A DNA stretch of 64,000 bases from Bin87 sp963665395 (GTDB taxonomy: Bacteria > Chloroflexota > Dehalococcoidia > Lucifugimonadales > UBA3495). The notes below the pieces were generated by a model. The model was not told where the DNA came from. It saw nothing but the letters and a program-made list of their open reading frames with translations, and did no database searches. Positions 15,563 through 24,560 of this stretch are shown here, piece after piece (within the stretch, counting starts at the first letter, position 1; every line of letters starts with the position of its first letter). The stretch lies in assembly GCA_963665395.2 (NCBI GenBank), contig OY762251.1, positions 2,046,001 through 2,110,000 of the forward strand, given 5' to 3'. Both the position numbers and the translations under genes were made by a program.

Positions 15563-16798
15563 ATGTTCCTGATGCGTTTTACCGAACGGGCTTACGTGAA
15601 CTACACCGAGGAGGACGTCCGCAACTCCCCCAACGAGGCGGTGCGGCTGACCTTCTCCAACACCAACTTCGATCCCCAGGAAGGCCATTACCTCTACAAT
15701 ATGTACCTGGACGAGTACGAGTACTCGGAGGAAATGGGCTTCGACGGCCTGATGCTCAACGAGCATCACAACACGCCCACCTGCCTGGGCGCGACCATGA
15801 ATCTGGAAGCCGCCATCCTGGCTCGCAACACCAAAAACACCAAGATTGTGCTGCTGGGCAATCCCCTTCCCATCTTCGACAATCCCATCCGCCTGGCCGA
15901 AGAACTGGCCGAGATCGACATGATTTCCGGCGGCCGGTTGGTGTCCGGCTTCGTGCGCGGCACCGGCGTGGAGAGCCTGGCCACCAACACCAACCCCCTG
16001 TACAACCGCGAGCGGTTCGAGGAAGCCCACGACCTGGTGGTTAAGACCTGGACCACCCCCGGCCCCTTCCGCTGGGAGGGCAATCACTACCACTTCCGCG
16101 TCGTCAACCCCTTCCAGGTGCCCATGCAGAAACCCCACCCGCCTATCTGGATTCCCGGCACCGGCAGCCCCGAAACCCTGGTATGGTGCGCCGAGCGCAA
16201 CTACCCCTATATCTTCTTGGAGACCGACCCCCAGGGCACCCAGGACATGAAGGCTATTTACGCCGAGGCCGCCCGCGAGAACGGCTACGAACCCGGCCCG
16301 GAAAACTTCGGCTATCTCGTCCGCATCCACGTGCAGGACACCGACGAGAAAGCCTACGACGTGGGCAAGGGCTACATGGTGGGCAACATCGGAGTAGGCC
16401 GCATCCCGCTGCCCCGTGATTACGCCTCGCCGGTGGGTTACGGCAGTCGCAGCAACGACCCACGCTTCCTGCGCCTGCGCGAGCAGATTCGCAGCGACCC
16501 CTTCCGCGTCGGCGGCCTGGACTCCGCTCAGTACGACCAGATTCTCGACTCCCGCCGTTGGATCATCGGCAGCCCCGACACCGTCGTCAGCCAACTCCGC
16601 GAGGTGTTGAGCTTCATGCGTCCGGGCATCCTGGCGGTGTGGACCAACGACGGCTCCATCAGCCACGAGGACACCATGCGCTGCCTCCAGCTTATGGGCG
16701 AAGAAGTCTTGCCGGCCCTCCGCGAAATCGGCGAGGAACTGGAGCTGACCGATCCCTTCCAGAAGGAAGGCGTGATGCCCGGTTTGACCACCGTGTAA
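15563..16798 (+). CDS. Luciferase-like (LLM) flavin-dependent monooxygenase, paralogue 2
   Basis: A 411-residue LLM protein preceded by AACAGGAGG. Key segments are GFDGLMLNEHHNTPTC, IVLLGNPLPIFDNPIRLAEE, MISGGRLVSGFVRGTGVES, ERFEEAHDLVVKTWTTPGPF and KPHPPIWIPGTGSPET. These nearly repeat in the gene at 18260, so the two are recent paralogues. It heads a plus-strand group of LLM, alpha/beta hydrolase, Uma2 and LLM. The superfamily oxidises small organics with reduced flavin or F420; a flavin reductase is not encoded beside it. The substrate is unknown. Confidence 0.94.
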   Translation: MFLMRFTERAYVNYTEEDVRNSPNEAVRLTFSNTNFDPQEGHYLYNMYLDEYEYSEEMGFDGLMLNEHHNTPTCLGATMNLEAAILARNTKNTKIVLLGNPLPIFDNPIRLAEELAEIDMISGGRLVSGFVRGTGVESLATNTNPLYNRERFEEAHDLVVKTWTTPGPFRWEGNHYHFRVVNPFQVPMQKPHPPIWIPGTGSPETLVWCAERNYPYIFLETDPQGTQDMKAIYAEAARENGYEPGPENFGYLVRIHVQDTDEKAYDVGKGYMVGNIGVGRIPLPRDYASPVGYGSRSNDPRFLRLREQIRSDPFRVGGLDSAQYDQILDSRRWIIGSPDTVVSQLREVLSFMRPGILAVWTNDGSISHEDTMRCLQLMGEEVLPALREIGEELELTDPFQKEGVMPGLTTV

Positions 16799-16836
16799 CC
16801 GTCTCCTGACCAAGATCCATAAGGAGCATATCCCCA

Positions 16837-17616
16837 ATGGCAAACTTCACCGAAGAAACCATTTCTGTCGCCGGCGGCAACCTGCAAGTGTACAAAGGTG
16901 GCTCCGGCGACCCCTTGCTGGTGTTGCACGGCGCCGGCGGCAACGCCGGGCCGCGCCGCTACGCCCACGCCCTGGCCGAAAAGTTCACCGTCTATCTGCC
17001 CTCTCATCCCGGCTACGGCAAGAGCGACCGACCGGGATGGGTGGAATCCATGCAGGACCTGGCCTGCTTTTACACTTGGTTCCAGGAGCAGGAAGGGTTG
17101 GAAAGCGTGCGTGCCATTGGCTTCTCCATGGGCGGTTGGCTGGCCGCTGAGATGCTTTCGATGACCGGCCACGCCTTCAGCAAGGTCATGTTGGTGGGCG
17201 CCGCCGGCATCAAGCCCAACGACGGCGAGATTACCGACATCTTCATCATCAGCCCCGCACAGATCCGCGATCTGGTTTATCACGACCCCGGCCAGGTTCC
17301 GGAGTGGGATGAACTGTTCGGTACTGATCCCACGCCGGAGCAGGCCGAACAGGCCGAAGGCGACCGGGAGATGTCCATCCGCCTCACCTGGCGGCCCTAT
17401 ATGCATAACCCGCGCCTGCCGGCCAAGCTGGGCCGCGTCAGCATCCCGGCGCACATTGTCTGGGGCGAGAACGACAACCTGGTGCCCGTGGAATGCGCCG
17501 ACTTGTACCAGCAGGCCATCGCCGGCGCGCAGGTAACGGTCATTCCCAACTGCGGCCACTCCCCGCAGATTGAAAAGCCCGACGATTTCGTGCAGACGGC
17601 GCTGGCCTTTTTATAG
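16837..17616 (+). CDS. Alpha/beta-hydrolase fold protein
   Basis: A 259-residue serine hydrolase with an AAGGAG ribosome site. It has the oxyanion HGAGGNAGPRR (about 31-41), the nucleophile elbow GFSMGG with Ser97, an acid in WGENDNLVP and the catalytic histidine in NCGHSPQIEKP. The cap region is acidic (TDPTPEQAEQAEGDRE). The form is that of meta-cleavage product hydrolases, esterases and dehalogenase-like enzymes. It lies 38 bp after one LLM and before its near-duplicate, suggesting an oxidise-then-hydrolyse pathway; that is inference from context. Confidence 0.92.
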   Translation: MANFTEETISVAGGNLQVYKGGSGDPLLVLHGAGGNAGPRRYAHALAEKFTVYLPSHPGYGKSDRPGWVESMQDLACFYTWFQEQEGLESVRAIGFSMGGWLAAEMLSMTGHAFSKVMLVGAAGIKPNDGEITDIFIISPAQIRDLVYHDPGQVPEWDELFGTDPTPEQAEQAEGDREMSIRLTWRPYMHNPRLPAKLGRVSIPAHIVWGENDNLVPVECADLYQQAIAGAQVTVIPNCGHSPQIEKPDDFVQTALAFL

Positions 17617-17654
17617 GCCGGCGCCAGCCGCCAGCCTACACATGGGGGACGACC

Positions 17655-18221
17655 ATGACCACTGTGCCCATCGGCGAAAAATTATTGACTGCTGACGAAT
17701 TCCTCATCCTGTGCCAACGACGTATCATCAAGGGCGAATTGGTCAAAGGAGTAGTGCGCGAAACTGTGTCGGCAGGTGGAGAACACAGCGAGGTTGCGGC
17801 GGCGTTGGCGACTGCAATGGTGAACCATGTCCGCCCTCGTCGCTTGGGGCGGATAGCAACATCTGATGGCGGTGTCAGATTGGAGCGCAACCCGGATACG
17901 GTGCGAGAGCCGGACGTCGCCTATTTCTCCGCGGAAAAACTGCCGCTGGATGTGAAAGTTCGCGGCTTCTATGAAGTTATCCCTGACCTGGTGGTTGAGA
18001 TAGTCTCGCCCGGCGACAGCCCGGCCTACGTGGCTCAGCGAGTTGCGATGTGGCACAGTTTCGGCGTTCCCCTGGTCTGGGCGGTCTATCCCGTCGCCCG
18101 CACCGTCGCGGCGCACCCACTGGAAGGGCCGGAGATTATCTACACGGAGGACGACATCTTGGATGGCGGTGCGGTGTTGCCTGAATTCCAGTGCCCGGTG
18201 CGGGACATTCTGGACTGGTAA
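17655..18221 (+). CDS. Uma2 family (DUF820) putative endonuclease
   Basis: A 188-residue protein of the Uma2 family, a PD-(D/E)xK nuclease fold common in Cyanobacteria and Chloroflexota. It begins with the typical LLTADEFLIL..., followed by IIKGELVKG, SDGGVRLERNPDTVREPDVAYFSAEKLP (P-D of the active site; cited here only as the motif span), then VIPDLVVEIVSPGDSP (E of ExV) and AVYPVARTVAAHP. These proteins are abundant, often linked to mobile DNA, and mostly uncharacterised. A second family member with a coiled-coil tail is at 46.4 kb. Confidence 0.88.
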   Translation: MTTVPIGEKLLTADEFLILCQRRIIKGELVKGVVRETVSAGGEHSEVAAALATAMVNHVRPRRLGRIATSDGGVRLERNPDTVREPDVAYFSAEKLPLDVKVRGFYEVIPDLVVEIVSPGDSPAYVAQRVAMWHSFGVPLVWAVYPVARTVAAHPLEGPEIIYTEDDILDGGAVLPEFQCPVRDILDW

Positions 18222-18259
18222 TCGAGAAAGTCGCTCCCTGCTGCTTTGGAGGCAACCCT

Positions 18260-19387
18260 ATGGACGTTTTCTATTTCACCGAAATGCCCTACGCCGAGTT
18301 TCCGGAGTCGGAGGCCGAGAAGTTTCCGTCCATGCGGCTAACTTTCCCCAACACCTACTTCGACCCCAATACCGCCAGCGGCCTGATGAACCGCTACCTG
18401 GACGAATACCAGCACGCCGAGGAGATGGGCTTCGACGGGCTGATGATTAACGAGCATCACAATACCCCGTCGTGTATGGACGTGGAGGTGAACATAACCG
18501 GCGGCATCCTGGCCCGCATCACCAACCGCGCCAAGATCCTGATGCTCGGCAATATGCTGCCCACGTCCGACAACCCGGTGCGCCTGGCCGAGGAAATCGC
18601 CCTGCTGGACGTAATCTCCGGCGGACGCATCATATCCGGTTTCGTGCGGGGCATCGGTATTGAATCCTGGGCCAACAACACCAATCCGATCCACAACCGG
18701 GAGCGGTTCGAGGAATGCCATGACTTGGTGGTCAAGACCTGGACCACGCCCGGCCCCTTCCGCTGGGAAGGGAACCACTACCACTACCGGGCCGTGAACC
18801 CGTGGATGCTGCCCGTCCAGAAGCCGCACCCGCCGGTGTGGGTGCCCGGCACCGGCAGCCCGGAGACGGTCCAGTGGACGGCCCAACACCGCTACACCTA
18901 CGCGGCCTTTCTGACGCCTTTGGAGGTGGCCAAAAACCTGTTTGCCCGCTACCGGGAATACGCCACGGCCGACGGTTGGGAGCCTGGACCGGAGAAATTT
19001 GCCTTCATGATTTGCGCCCACGTCAACGACACCGACGAAAAGGCGCAGGAATCCGGCAAAGCCTTCCTCTGGCGCATGAACTACCCGTTGCGTGGCCCCC
19101 GGGAATACTGGTCACCGCCGGGTTATACCTCCCGGGCCGGCGCGGCGGCGGTGGCGGCCCGGCGTCCCACGCCCTTGCACGAGATGTCCTATGAGGAGTT
19201 GCAGAACCGCTACCATCTGGTGGTAGGCAGTCCGGACACGGTTATCGAGAAGCTGCGCCACATTCGCGACGAGCTGGGCGTCGGTTCGCTGTTGCTGGAA
19301 GCCCAGGGCGGGCAGCTGTCTCACCAGGACACCATGCGCTCCATTGAGCTGTTCGGCAAAGAGGTGATACCCGCTTTGAAGGACTGA
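18260..19387 (+). CDS. Luciferase-like (LLM) flavin-dependent monooxygenase, paralogue 3
   Basis: A 375-residue LLM protein. The start at 18260 (MDVFYFTEMPYAEFPESEAE) follows TTTGGAGG; the frame also continues upstream into the Uma2 gene without support. It shares with paralogue 2 the blocks FPNTYFDPN / FSNTNFDPQ, EEMGFDGLM.NEHHNTP, ISGGR..SGFVRG.G.ES and KTWTTPGPFRWEGNHYH. The N-terminal 30 residues and the C-terminal 60 differ most, which may alter substrate range. The two paralogues flank the hydrolase and Uma2 genes. Confidence 0.94.
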   Translation: MDVFYFTEMPYAEFPESEAEKFPSMRLTFPNTYFDPNTASGLMNRYLDEYQHAEEMGFDGLMINEHHNTPSCMDVEVNITGGILARITNRAKILMLGNMLPTSDNPVRLAEEIALLDVISGGRIISGFVRGIGIESWANNTNPIHNRERFEECHDLVVKTWTTPGPFRWEGNHYHYRAVNPWMLPVQKPHPPVWVPGTGSPETVQWTAQHRYTYAAFLTPLEVAKNLFARYREYATADGWEPGPEKFAFMICAHVNDTDEKAQESGKAFLWRMNYPLRGPREYWSPPGYTSRAGAAAVAARRPTPLHEMSYEELQNRYHLVVGSPDTVIEKLRHIRDELGVGSLLLEAQGGQLSHQDTMRSIELFGKEVIPALKD

Positions 19388-19424
19388 TCCGGTCGGTATC
19401 GAGCTTTGCGTCCGGGCGCATCGG

Positions 19425-19844
19425 TCAGCCGGTGCGCCCGTAAACGTTGGTGGGCGTGACGATGACGGCATAACGTCGGTCATCGCGCATTGCCTGGTCG
19501 TACTCTGGCCAGTTGGGATGCTCTTGCCCGGCGGCGGTACGAAATACGTCTCGCAGAGTTTCCCGATATTCGTCCGCTGAAGAGTTATCCACGCCCACCA
19601 AACGCGCTTGACCTTCCAGCACCAGGAAGTCCCGCCAATTTTCTGTCCCAACCATGATGGTGCATCTGGGATCTCGACGCAGGTTCCGCAACTTGGCGCG
19701 ATGGACGGTGGTAGTGAAAGCTACGCCGTCACCAAACAAACCGCAGGTCACTATGCTCATTTGGGCCGCGCCGTTCCTGCGGAAGGTGGTCACGGCAGCG
19801 TTGTGGTTTTCGGAAAGAAACTGGCGTTGGGCGTCGGTTAACAT
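19425..19844 (-). CDS. PPOX-class (pyridoxamine 5'-phosphate oxidase-like) flavoprotein
   Basis: A 139-residue split beta-barrel protein that probably binds FMN or F420. The start MLTDAQRQFLSENHNAAVTT, then QMSIVTCGLFGDGVAFTTTV, HRAKLRNLRRDPRCTIMV (the HRKVRNL-like cofactor-phosphate contact) and FLVLEGQARLVG match F420-dependent PPOX-class oxidoreductases. It ends 37 bp from the convergent LLM paralogue 3. If it uses F420, the neighbouring LLMs might too, but no F420 synthesis gene is in the window. Confidence 0.85.
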   Translation of the reverse strand: MLTDAQRQFLSENHNAAVTTFRRNGAAQMSIVTCGLFGDGVAFTTTVHRAKLRNLRRDPRCTIMVGTENWRDFLVLEGQARLVGVDNSSADEYRETLRDVFRTAAGQEHPNWPEYDQAMRDDRRYAVIVTPTNVYGRTG

Positions 19845-19893
19845 TGAGATCTCCTTTGCATCTACATTTCGTCATTCCGGAGAAAGAACGTCA

Positions 19894-19912
19894 CCCCGTA
19901 CTTGTTACGGGG
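19894..19912. repeat. Hairpin inside a REP-like repeat after sbcC
   Basis: CCCCGTA, five loop bases and TACGGGG form a 7-bp stem between the stop of sbcC and the start of the PPOX gene. It is flanked by GTCATTCCGG and AGAATCCAG, the two ends of a dispersed repeat seen elsewhere in the window. It may double as a terminator, but there is no T-tract. Confidence 0.5.
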
Positions 19913-19924
19913 CCAGAATCCAGG

Positions 19925-22492
19925 TCAGCTAAGCCAAAATTGAGAGCCGGCGGCAGTTTTCATTACCTCGATACGCACCGGGAAAAGGTCTTTGAGTTCC
20001 TCCAGATGCGTGATTACGATGATTTTCTCGAAATCGTCCTGTATGGAGGCGATGGCGTCCACGATGCGCTCCCGGCCGGCGGCGTCCTGGGTGCCGAACC
20101 CTTCGTCAATAAAGAGCGTGGGTAGCGGTAGTCCCATCCGTTGCGCCAGCACTTTGGACAACGCGATGCGAAGGGCAAGATTGATGCGAAAGGCTTCGCC
20201 GCCGCTGAACAGGTCGTAGCTGCGCGCGCCGAGTTCGTCGCTGATGAGGATGTCCAGCGTCTCCGCCACGCCGCCATCCCGGCGATCTCGCTGGGTCTCC
20301 AACTTCAAGGCCAGCCGGTTGTCCGTCATTCGGCCCAGCAGATCGTTGGCCTCGGCTTCAATGCGCGGAACGGCGGCGTCAATGAGCATAGCCGGAACCC
20401 CGCTGCGACCGAAGGCGGTGAAGAGGTCGGCGTAAATCAATTGCTCGGTTTGAGCGCCGGACAGCCGCTGCTCCAGACTGGAAACCTCTTCCTGGTAGGT
20501 CCGGCGACGTTCTGCGTCGCCTTGCAGCCGGCCCTGGCGGGCCAGCAGGTCGTCCCGCTCGGAGGCCAGTTCGGCCAGGGCGGCTTCGGCGGCTTGAGCC
20601 TCTTGCTCCATGGCGGGCAGGTCGGCAACCGCCGCCTGGTCGGCGGTCAACGTGGCTTCGGCGTTTTCCAGATCGTCCCGCCAGCGCGCCGCCTGCGTCT
20701 GGCTTTGCTGCAACTCGGTCTCGTCGTCCGGGAGCCGGGCGAGGGCCGCTTGCAAATCGCTCAGCTCGGCCTCCCAATGCTGTAAGGACACCGTCACCAG
20801 ATAAGCTTCCTCGCGGGTGTCGTCATCATAGGCCAGGGCAGCGATGCGGCGGTCAATTTCGTCGGCCGCATCGCGTTGGGCGACGGCGAAATAGCTGGCC
20901 GCCAAGGTTTCCTGCAACCCGGCCAGCCGGGGCCACAGCGACTGCAATTGCTCCGCTGCCGCCTCACTCTGACGCTGTTCCTGCTCCAACCGGCCTCGTT
21001 CCCTCTGGGTCTGGCGCTGGCGACGGTCCAGGGATTTGCGCCGTTGCTCGGCGTCGTCGGTCAACCCGGTATAGCGATGATTGAGGTCCGTGAGGGTTTG
21101 CTTGATTTCTTCATGGAGTCTCAGCTTGTCCTCGATTTCCGATTCGTACCAGGTAGTAATGTTGTCGCAAGCATCCTCACTGAGCGGGGTGCGGCAGAGC
21201 GGACAAAGGGCGTCAACGGACTTCATCTCAAGCTGTTTGGCGCGAAGCTCCTTGCCTTCGCTGATGCAACGTTCCAGTTCGGACTGCCGCAGGGTGATTG
21301 CGCCCTGGAGTTCGGCGGCGTCGGTGGCCTGGGCATCGATCAGATTCCGGTCGTCAGTCAGGGCCTGCTCTGCGCCGGCCAGAGTGGCCAGTTGGGCGGC
21401 AATCTCCGGGGCCCGGCCGGCCTGGGGTTCGATTTCCTCCCTGATGCGTCGTTCCAGTTGGCTGGCCTCGGCATCCAGCACGGCGCGTTCCCGGTCAATG
21501 GCGGTCCGCAGCTCGCTGCGCCGGTTACGCAGTTGATCGTATTCGCTGCGGGCGGTTTCCAGACGGTTCAGTTCAGCGCGAGCGGACGCCAGTTGCCGGA
21601 CGCCGGCGTTGATGGCTTCGGAATGTTCGGCCAGCGTGTGGGCATCGGCGATGCGCTGGCGAGTGGCGCCGATGGCTGCTTCGACCTGCCTGATGTCGTT
21701 GCGGAGGGCGTTGATGCGCCGAACTGCAACCTCCAGCTCGGATTGCTTGCGCCGCAGTTCCTCTACGGTGGCGCGGCGTTGCGCAGCCGACGCGGCTGCG
21801 GTGGCCAGTTTGGCATCAAGGGTGGTCAAGCGCTGGGCAATCAGGGCGAGGTCCTCAGTGGGGTCGGGAATGGCGGTCAGGGCGGCTTTGGTTCGTTCCA
21901 GCGCTCCCTCGGTGCGGGTTACGGTGTCCTCCCACTGAGCGCGCTGGCCCCGGGCTTCGGCCTGCAACAAGTCGTAGAGGCCGAGGCCGAGGATGGACGC
22001 AAGGACTTCCTTGCGGTCGGAAGGGGTTTTGCGGGTGAACTCGTCCGAGCGGCCCTGCAACAGGAACGCGGTGTTGACGAATGTGTTGTAATCCATCCCG
22101 ACCAGGCGCTGTATGTTGGCGTTGGTTTCCCTAACGCTGTTGCCGGTGACGGGCCGGGCCACAGCGTCGTCGTCCAAAATGAACAGGTCCACCTCGGTGC
22201 GGCCCTGGCCAGAGGCGCGGCGACGACGGATGACCCGATAGGTTTGGCTCCGGGCCAGGAAATCCAGTTCGACGCGGCACTCGGTCTCGCCGTAAGCAAT
22301 CAAGTCGTTGTAGTTCTGGCCACCGGTGCGCGCCTGCCCCCATAAACACCAGGTCATGGCGTCCAGCAGCGCCGATTTACCGTGCCCGTTCGCGCCGCAA
22401 AGGCAAGCGACGTGGACTCCCCGCAGATCCAGCGGCGGAACGTCATCGCGATAGCAAAGAAAGTTGCGTACGGTCAATTTCAGGGGAATCAT
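19925..22492 (-). CDS. sbcC: SbcC/Rad50-like ATPase of DNA double-strand-break repair
   Basis: An 855-residue SMC-type protein. The N-terminal lobe has the Walker A GANGHGKS (33-40) and the Q-loop region FLLQGRSDEF. Two long coiled-coil arms (about 190-420 and 450-700) meet at the zinc hook LCPLCRTP with C430 and C433. The C-terminal lobe has the signature FSGGEAF and the Walker B LFIDEGFGTQD. SbcC works with the nuclease SbcD/Mre11 to process DNA ends. The length is on the short side for SbcC, closer to Rad50 homologues of Chloroflexota. No sbcD lies next to it, which is unusual. Confidence 0.95.
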   Translation of the reverse strand: MIPLKLTVRNFLCYRDDVPPLDLRGVHVACLCGANGHGKSALLDAMTWCLWGQARTGGQNYNDLIAYGETECRVELDFLARSQTYRVIRRRRASGQGRTEVDLFILDDDAVARPVTGNSVRETNANIQRLVGMDYNTFVNTAFLLQGRSDEFTRKTPSDRKEVLASILGLGLYDLLQAEARGQRAQWEDTVTRTEGALERTKAALTAIPDPTEDLALIAQRLTTLDAKLATAAASAAQRRATVEELRRKQSELEVAVRRINALRNDIRQVEAAIGATRQRIADAHTLAEHSEAINAGVRQLASARAELNRLETARSEYDQLRNRRSELRTAIDRERAVLDAEASQLERRIREEIEPQAGRAPEIAAQLATLAGAEQALTDDRNLIDAQATDAAELQGAITLRQSELERCISEGKELRAKQLEMKSVDALCPLCRTPLSEDACDNITTWYESEIEDKLRLHEEIKQTLTDLNHRYTGLTDDAEQRRKSLDRRQRQTQRERGRLEQEQRQSEAAAEQLQSLWPRLAGLQETLAASYFAVAQRDAADEIDRRIAALAYDDDTREEAYLVTVSLQHWEAELSDLQAALARLPDDETELQQSQTQAARWRDDLENAEATLTADQAAVADLPAMEQEAQAAEAALAELASERDDLLARQGRLQGDAERRRTYQEEVSSLEQRLSGAQTEQLIYADLFTAFGRSGVPAMLIDAAVPRIEAEANDLLGRMTDNRLALKLETQRDRRDGGVAETLDILISDELGARSYDLFSGGEAFRINLALRIALSKVLAQRMGLPLPTLFIDEGFGTQDAAGRERIVDAIASIQDDFEKIIVITHLEELKDLFPVRIEVMKTAAGSQFWLS

Positions 22493-22556
22493 TACAGGAA
22501 CGATTGTATCATTCGGGGCGCCGCGTCACCTGGTCGCCGGAACTGGTCGCGGCTGG

Positions 22557-22565
22557 TGGTATAAT
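22557..22565 (+). promoter_or_regulatory. Extended -10 promoter of the ABC exporter genes
   Basis: TGGTATAAT, a perfect -10 hexamer with an extended TGn, lies 19 bases before the ATPase start at 22584, so the leader would be about 12 bases. No good -35 is seen. The region is divergent with sbcC. Confidence 0.5.
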
Positions 22566-22583
22566 TTTCCCGGGTCTTGCGAT

Positions 22584-23378
22584 ATGACAACGGCAGGGAA
22601 TCGGACAGCGGAGGACGGAAACGCCCCCATCATAGTCGTAGAGAATCTGCGGAAACGTTATGGCGACATACAGGCGGTCGATGGCGTTTCGTTCAACGTG
22701 GAGCGCGGCGAGGTGTTCGCGCTGCTGGGCCCCAACGGTTCGGGGAAAACCACCACCGTCGAAATAATCGAGGGGATGCGAGCCGCCGATAGTGGGCGGG
22801 CCACCGTGGACGGGATCGACGTGGGCAAGAACCCCAGGGCGGTGAAACAACATATTGGTGTGCAGCTACAGAGCAGCGCGTTTTTCGAGCACCTGCGGCT
22901 GGCGGAACTGCTCAAGATGCTGGGCAGCATCTACGGGGTTTCAGTGGACCCGGAGCCCTTGCTCGAAGCCGTTGACCTGGCCCAGCGGCGGTCAGCGTCG
23001 TTCCGTACGCTTTCGGGCGGCCAGAAACAGCGTTTCGCCATCGCCGCCTCACTGGTCAATGACCCCGACGTTATATTCCTCGACGAGCCGACCACGGGAC
23101 TTGACCCCCAGGCGCGAAGACGCATCTGGGACTTGACCCTGGATTGGAAGGCCGAAGGCCGCACCGTGGTGCTCACTACGCACTACATGGAAGAGGCCGA
23201 AGAACTGTGCGACCGCGTGGCGGTCATGGACGGGGGCCGCATCATTGCCATGGCGCCGCCCGGAGAGTTGATCGACGACCTCATTGCGAGGGGCTTCGAG
23301 CGGCAACACGAAGTTCGGCTGGCGACCCTGGAGGACGTGTTTCTGGATCTTACCGGCCGGTCGCTGCGCGAGTTTTAG
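22584..23378 (+). CDS. ABC-2 type transporter, ATP-binding protein
   Basis: A 264-residue ATPase. It has Walker A LGPNGSGKTTT, the Q-loop (GVQLQSSAFFEHL), the signature LSGGQKQR, Walker B VIFLDEPTTGLDPQ and the switch histidine in VLTTHYMEEAEE. The start at 22584 (MTTAGNRTAEDGN) is chosen because the ATPase homology begins shortly after and the promoter lies just upstream. With the next gene it forms a two-gene exporter of the drug/lipid DrrA-type group. The C-terminus HEVRLATLEDVFLDLTGR is typical of this type. Confidence 0.95.
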   Translation: MTTAGNRTAEDGNAPIIVVENLRKRYGDIQAVDGVSFNVERGEVFALLGPNGSGKTTTVEIIEGMRAADSGRATVDGIDVGKNPRAVKQHIGVQLQSSAFFEHLRLAELLKMLGSIYGVSVDPEPLLEAVDLAQRRSASFRTLSGGQKQRFAIAASLVNDPDVIFLDEPTTGLDPQARRRIWDLTLDWKAEGRTVVLTTHYMEEAEELCDRVAVMDGGRIIAMAPPGELIDDLIARGFERQHEVRLATLEDVFLDLTGRSLREF

Positions 23379-23379
23379 G

Positions 23380-24480
23380 TTGCTGACCCGACCGACCATT
23401 TACCTGACCTGGACGACCATCAAGATGTGGTCGCGGGACCGTGCGGCCCTGTTCTGGACCTTTTTCCTCCCGCTGGTCATCATGGTCATTTTTGGCCTGC
23501 TGAACTTCGGCGAATTAGGCAAGGTGGACTTGGGCATTGTGGACTACGCGCAAAACGAGGCATCGGCCCGGTTCATCGCTGAAGCCGAGACCATCGACGC
23601 CCTCCGAGTCAGTAGCGGGAACGAATCCGATGAGCGGGCAGCCTTGTCCGAAGGGCAGCGCGACCTGGTCATCATCCTCCCGGAGAAATTCGGCCCGGCG
23701 ATGGCCGAGCCGGGCGCAACCTGGGAGCCCGTCGCGGTTCAGGCCCTCTACCACGGCAGCCGGCCCGGTGAAGCTCAGGTCGGGCTGAGCATCGTCCAAG
23801 CGGGTATCGACGAGGTGAACTTCGCGATCAGTGGCGCCGAGCGGTTGGTCACTCTGCAAAGTGAGGCGGTAGAAGCTCGGAATTTGGGATACATCGATTT
23901 CCTGATGCCTGGCGTGATTGGCATGGCGATCATGCAGTTGGGCCTGTTCAGCGTGGCGTTCAGCTTCGTAACCATGAAACGTGAGGGGGTGCTGCGGCGA
24001 CTGCTGGCGACGCCGCTGAACCCCAACACCCTTCTCATCGCCCAGGTGATCACCCGCCTCATCGTGGTGGTGCTGCAAACGGTGATACTGGCGGCCGTGG
24101 CGGTGCTGCTGTTCGGCGCCGAGTTCGCCGGAAATTTCTTCGCGGTGCTGTTGGCCGCCGGACTAGGCGGAGCGGTGTTCCTGGCCTTGGGGTTCGCCGT
24201 GTCGGGATGGGCGCGGACGGAGCAACAGGCAGCGCCGCTGGCCAACATCGTGTCTTTGCCCATGATGTTTCTGTCCGGCGTTTTCTTCTCACGCGAGGTC
24301 TTGCCCCAGATTTTGCAGCGGATTACCGATTTCCTACCCCTCACCTACCTGGTCGAGGCGATACGCGGCATAACCGTGCAGGGCGACACCATTTGGATGC
24401 AATGGCCCAACCTACTGGGTCTGGCGGTCTGGCTTGTGGTAGCCTTTGTCATCGCCAACCGCACTTTCCGTTGGGAATAG
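23380..24480 (+). CDS. ABC-2 type transporter, permease protein
   Basis: A 366-residue membrane protein. It probably starts at TTG 23380, one base after the ATPase stop; no ATG lies near the start of homology (the first in-frame ATG is at about 23425). One membrane segment near the N-terminus (ALFWTFFLPLVIMVIFGLL) is followed by a roughly 150-residue extracytoplasmic domain and five more segments (FLMPGVIGMAIMQLGLFSV, a helix through LIVVVLQTVILAAVAVLLFG, then FFAVLLAAGLGGAVFLALG, a helix at IVSLPMMFLSGVFF and the last at LGLAVWLVVAFVIA). This is the ABC-2 permease layout. The substrate is not known. Confidence 0.92.
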   Translation: MLTRPTIYLTWTTIKMWSRDRAALFWTFFLPLVIMVIFGLLNFGELGKVDLGIVDYAQNEASARFIAEAETIDALRVSSGNESDERAALSEGQRDLVIILPEKFGPAMAEPGATWEPVAVQALYHGSRPGEAQVGLSIVQAGIDEVNFAISGAERLVTLQSEAVEARNLGYIDFLMPGVIGMAIMQLGLFSVAFSFVTMKREGVLRRLLATPLNPNTLLIAQVITRLIVVVLQTVILAAVAVLLFGAEFAGNFFAVLLAAGLGGAVFLALGFAVSGWARTEQQAAPLANIVSLPMMFLSGVFFSREVLPQILQRITDFLPLTYLVEAIRGITVQGDTIWMQWPNLLGLAVWLVVAFVIANRTFRWE

Positions 24481-24515
24481 GCAAGGATTATTCCGTCATT
24501 CCCGCCTCCATACCC

Positions 24516-24542
24516 GTCATTCCTGCGAAAGCGGGAATCCAG
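24516..24542. repeat. REP-like palindromic repeat
   Basis: GTCATTCCTGCGAAAGCGGG followed by AATCCAG: an imperfect hairpin between the permease and ffh. Related sequences occur at 19872, 25921, 51929, 52187 and 56071, always between genes. Confidence 0.65.
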
Positions 24543-24560
24543 GACGTCAAGGAACGAACC

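Noticed and set aside
20876..22345. 489-residue plus-strand frame opposite sbcC
   Set aside because: The opposite strand carries all SbcC motifs; this frame is low-complexity antisense sequence.
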